A stretch of 5,631 bases of DNA from Syntrophaceae bacterium UBA6252 (GTDB lineage Bacteria > Desulfobacterota > Syntrophia > Syntrophales > UBA6807), in assembly GCA_002441265.1 (NCBI GenBank), contig DJVQ01000052.1, forward strand, positions 132 through 5,762, given 5' to 3'. The position numbers and the translations under genes are program-made. Shown in pieces: positions 5,480-5,631 of this stretch. Below the pieces are notes generated by a model. The model was not told the DNA's origin, made no database searches, and was given only the letters and a program-made list of their open reading frames with translations. The stretch's first letter is position 1. Each line of letters begins with the position of its first letter.

Positions 5480-5623
5480 TTCGCCGTCGCCCGCTCCGGC
5501 GCGCCGCCGGCCTTTTCCGTCGAAGCGCCGGTCTCCGCGGCCGCGGAAACGGCGTCGCAGCCCGCTGCGAAAGGCGATATGGCGCAAATGCCCTTTACCC
5601 CTGGAACCTTGACGGCTTCGTAA
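5480..5623 (+). other. Start-less coding-like frame, possibly a gene remnant
   Basis: A 47-codon frame ends at TAA (5621-5623) and is bounded on the left by TGA (5477-5479) with no usable start near its beginning. About three quarters of its codons end in G or C and many begin with G, as in real genes of this genome. It translates to an Ala/Pro/Ser-rich stretch (FAVARSGAPPAFSVEAPVS...). No family is recognisable. It could be a decayed gene end or just GC-rich non-coding DNA. Apart from this, 5224-5631 holds no gene I can support. Confidence 0.15.
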
Positions 5624-5631
5624 AAAGTCCA
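5609..5631 (+). repeat. Edge of a probable dispersed intergenic repeat
   Basis: The window ends in GACGGCTTCGTAAAAAGTC (5611-5629) plus CA. From memory, this word and its complement recur between genes in deltaproteobacterial genomes, often as the terminus of short, inverted-repeat-bearing non-coding elements. Only one copy, cut by the window edge, is visible here, so its repeat nature cannot be shown from this sequence. A 9-base piece, TTCGTAAAA, also occurs at 5235-5243, which may be coincidence. Confidence 0.35.

Overview
The window looks like a housekeeping segment of a GC-rich Deltaproteobacteria/Desulfobacterota chromosome. I lean towards a syntroph-like lineage, but only weakly. The evidence is the start of the 16S rRNA at the left edge, the zapB-zapA-6S RNA-rny-ymdB-tyrS gene order, and high-GC codon use. 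Every gene I can support lies on the minus strand, so the biological reading order runs from high to low coordinates.

Reading that way: bases 5631-5223 hold no convincing gene. They contain an AT-rich, palindrome-bearing patch, a possible plus-strand promoter, a short coding-like frame lacking a start, and at the right edge a sequence resembling a dispersed deltaproteobacterial intergenic repeat. A good sigma70-type promoter (5194-5222) is followed by about 190 nt of leader, which may encode a small ORF. Then come zapB-like (GTG start) and zapA (TTG start), both small FtsZ-ring-associated division proteins.

An intergenic region follows that I read as the 6S RNA gene (ssrS, about 4276-4459). 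It is supported by a long closing stem, the conserved paired blocks flanking the central bubble, and a length of about 183 nt. Between 6S RNA and rny lie two tandem TTCCG-N5-CGGAA inverted repeats. RNase Y (rny), a YmdB-type metallophosphoesterase and tyrosyl-tRNA synthetase (tyrS) then form a tight cluster with a 7-nt gap and an ATGA overlap.

The last 342 bases before the 16S gene hold the rRNA control region: three TTGACA-type promoters in series, an A/T-rich UP-like tract, a boxA antitermination element and a hairpin next to the 16S 5' end. No strong intrinsic terminator is visible between tyrS and the rRNA promoters.

Together the genes cover division-ring assembly, global control of RNA polymerase (6S RNA), mRNA decay (RNase Y), tRNA charging and ribosome synthesis, all growth-linked and transcribed in one direction. 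I found no mobile element, CRISPR array or defence system. The unusual points are in the intergenic regulatory DNA and are modest.
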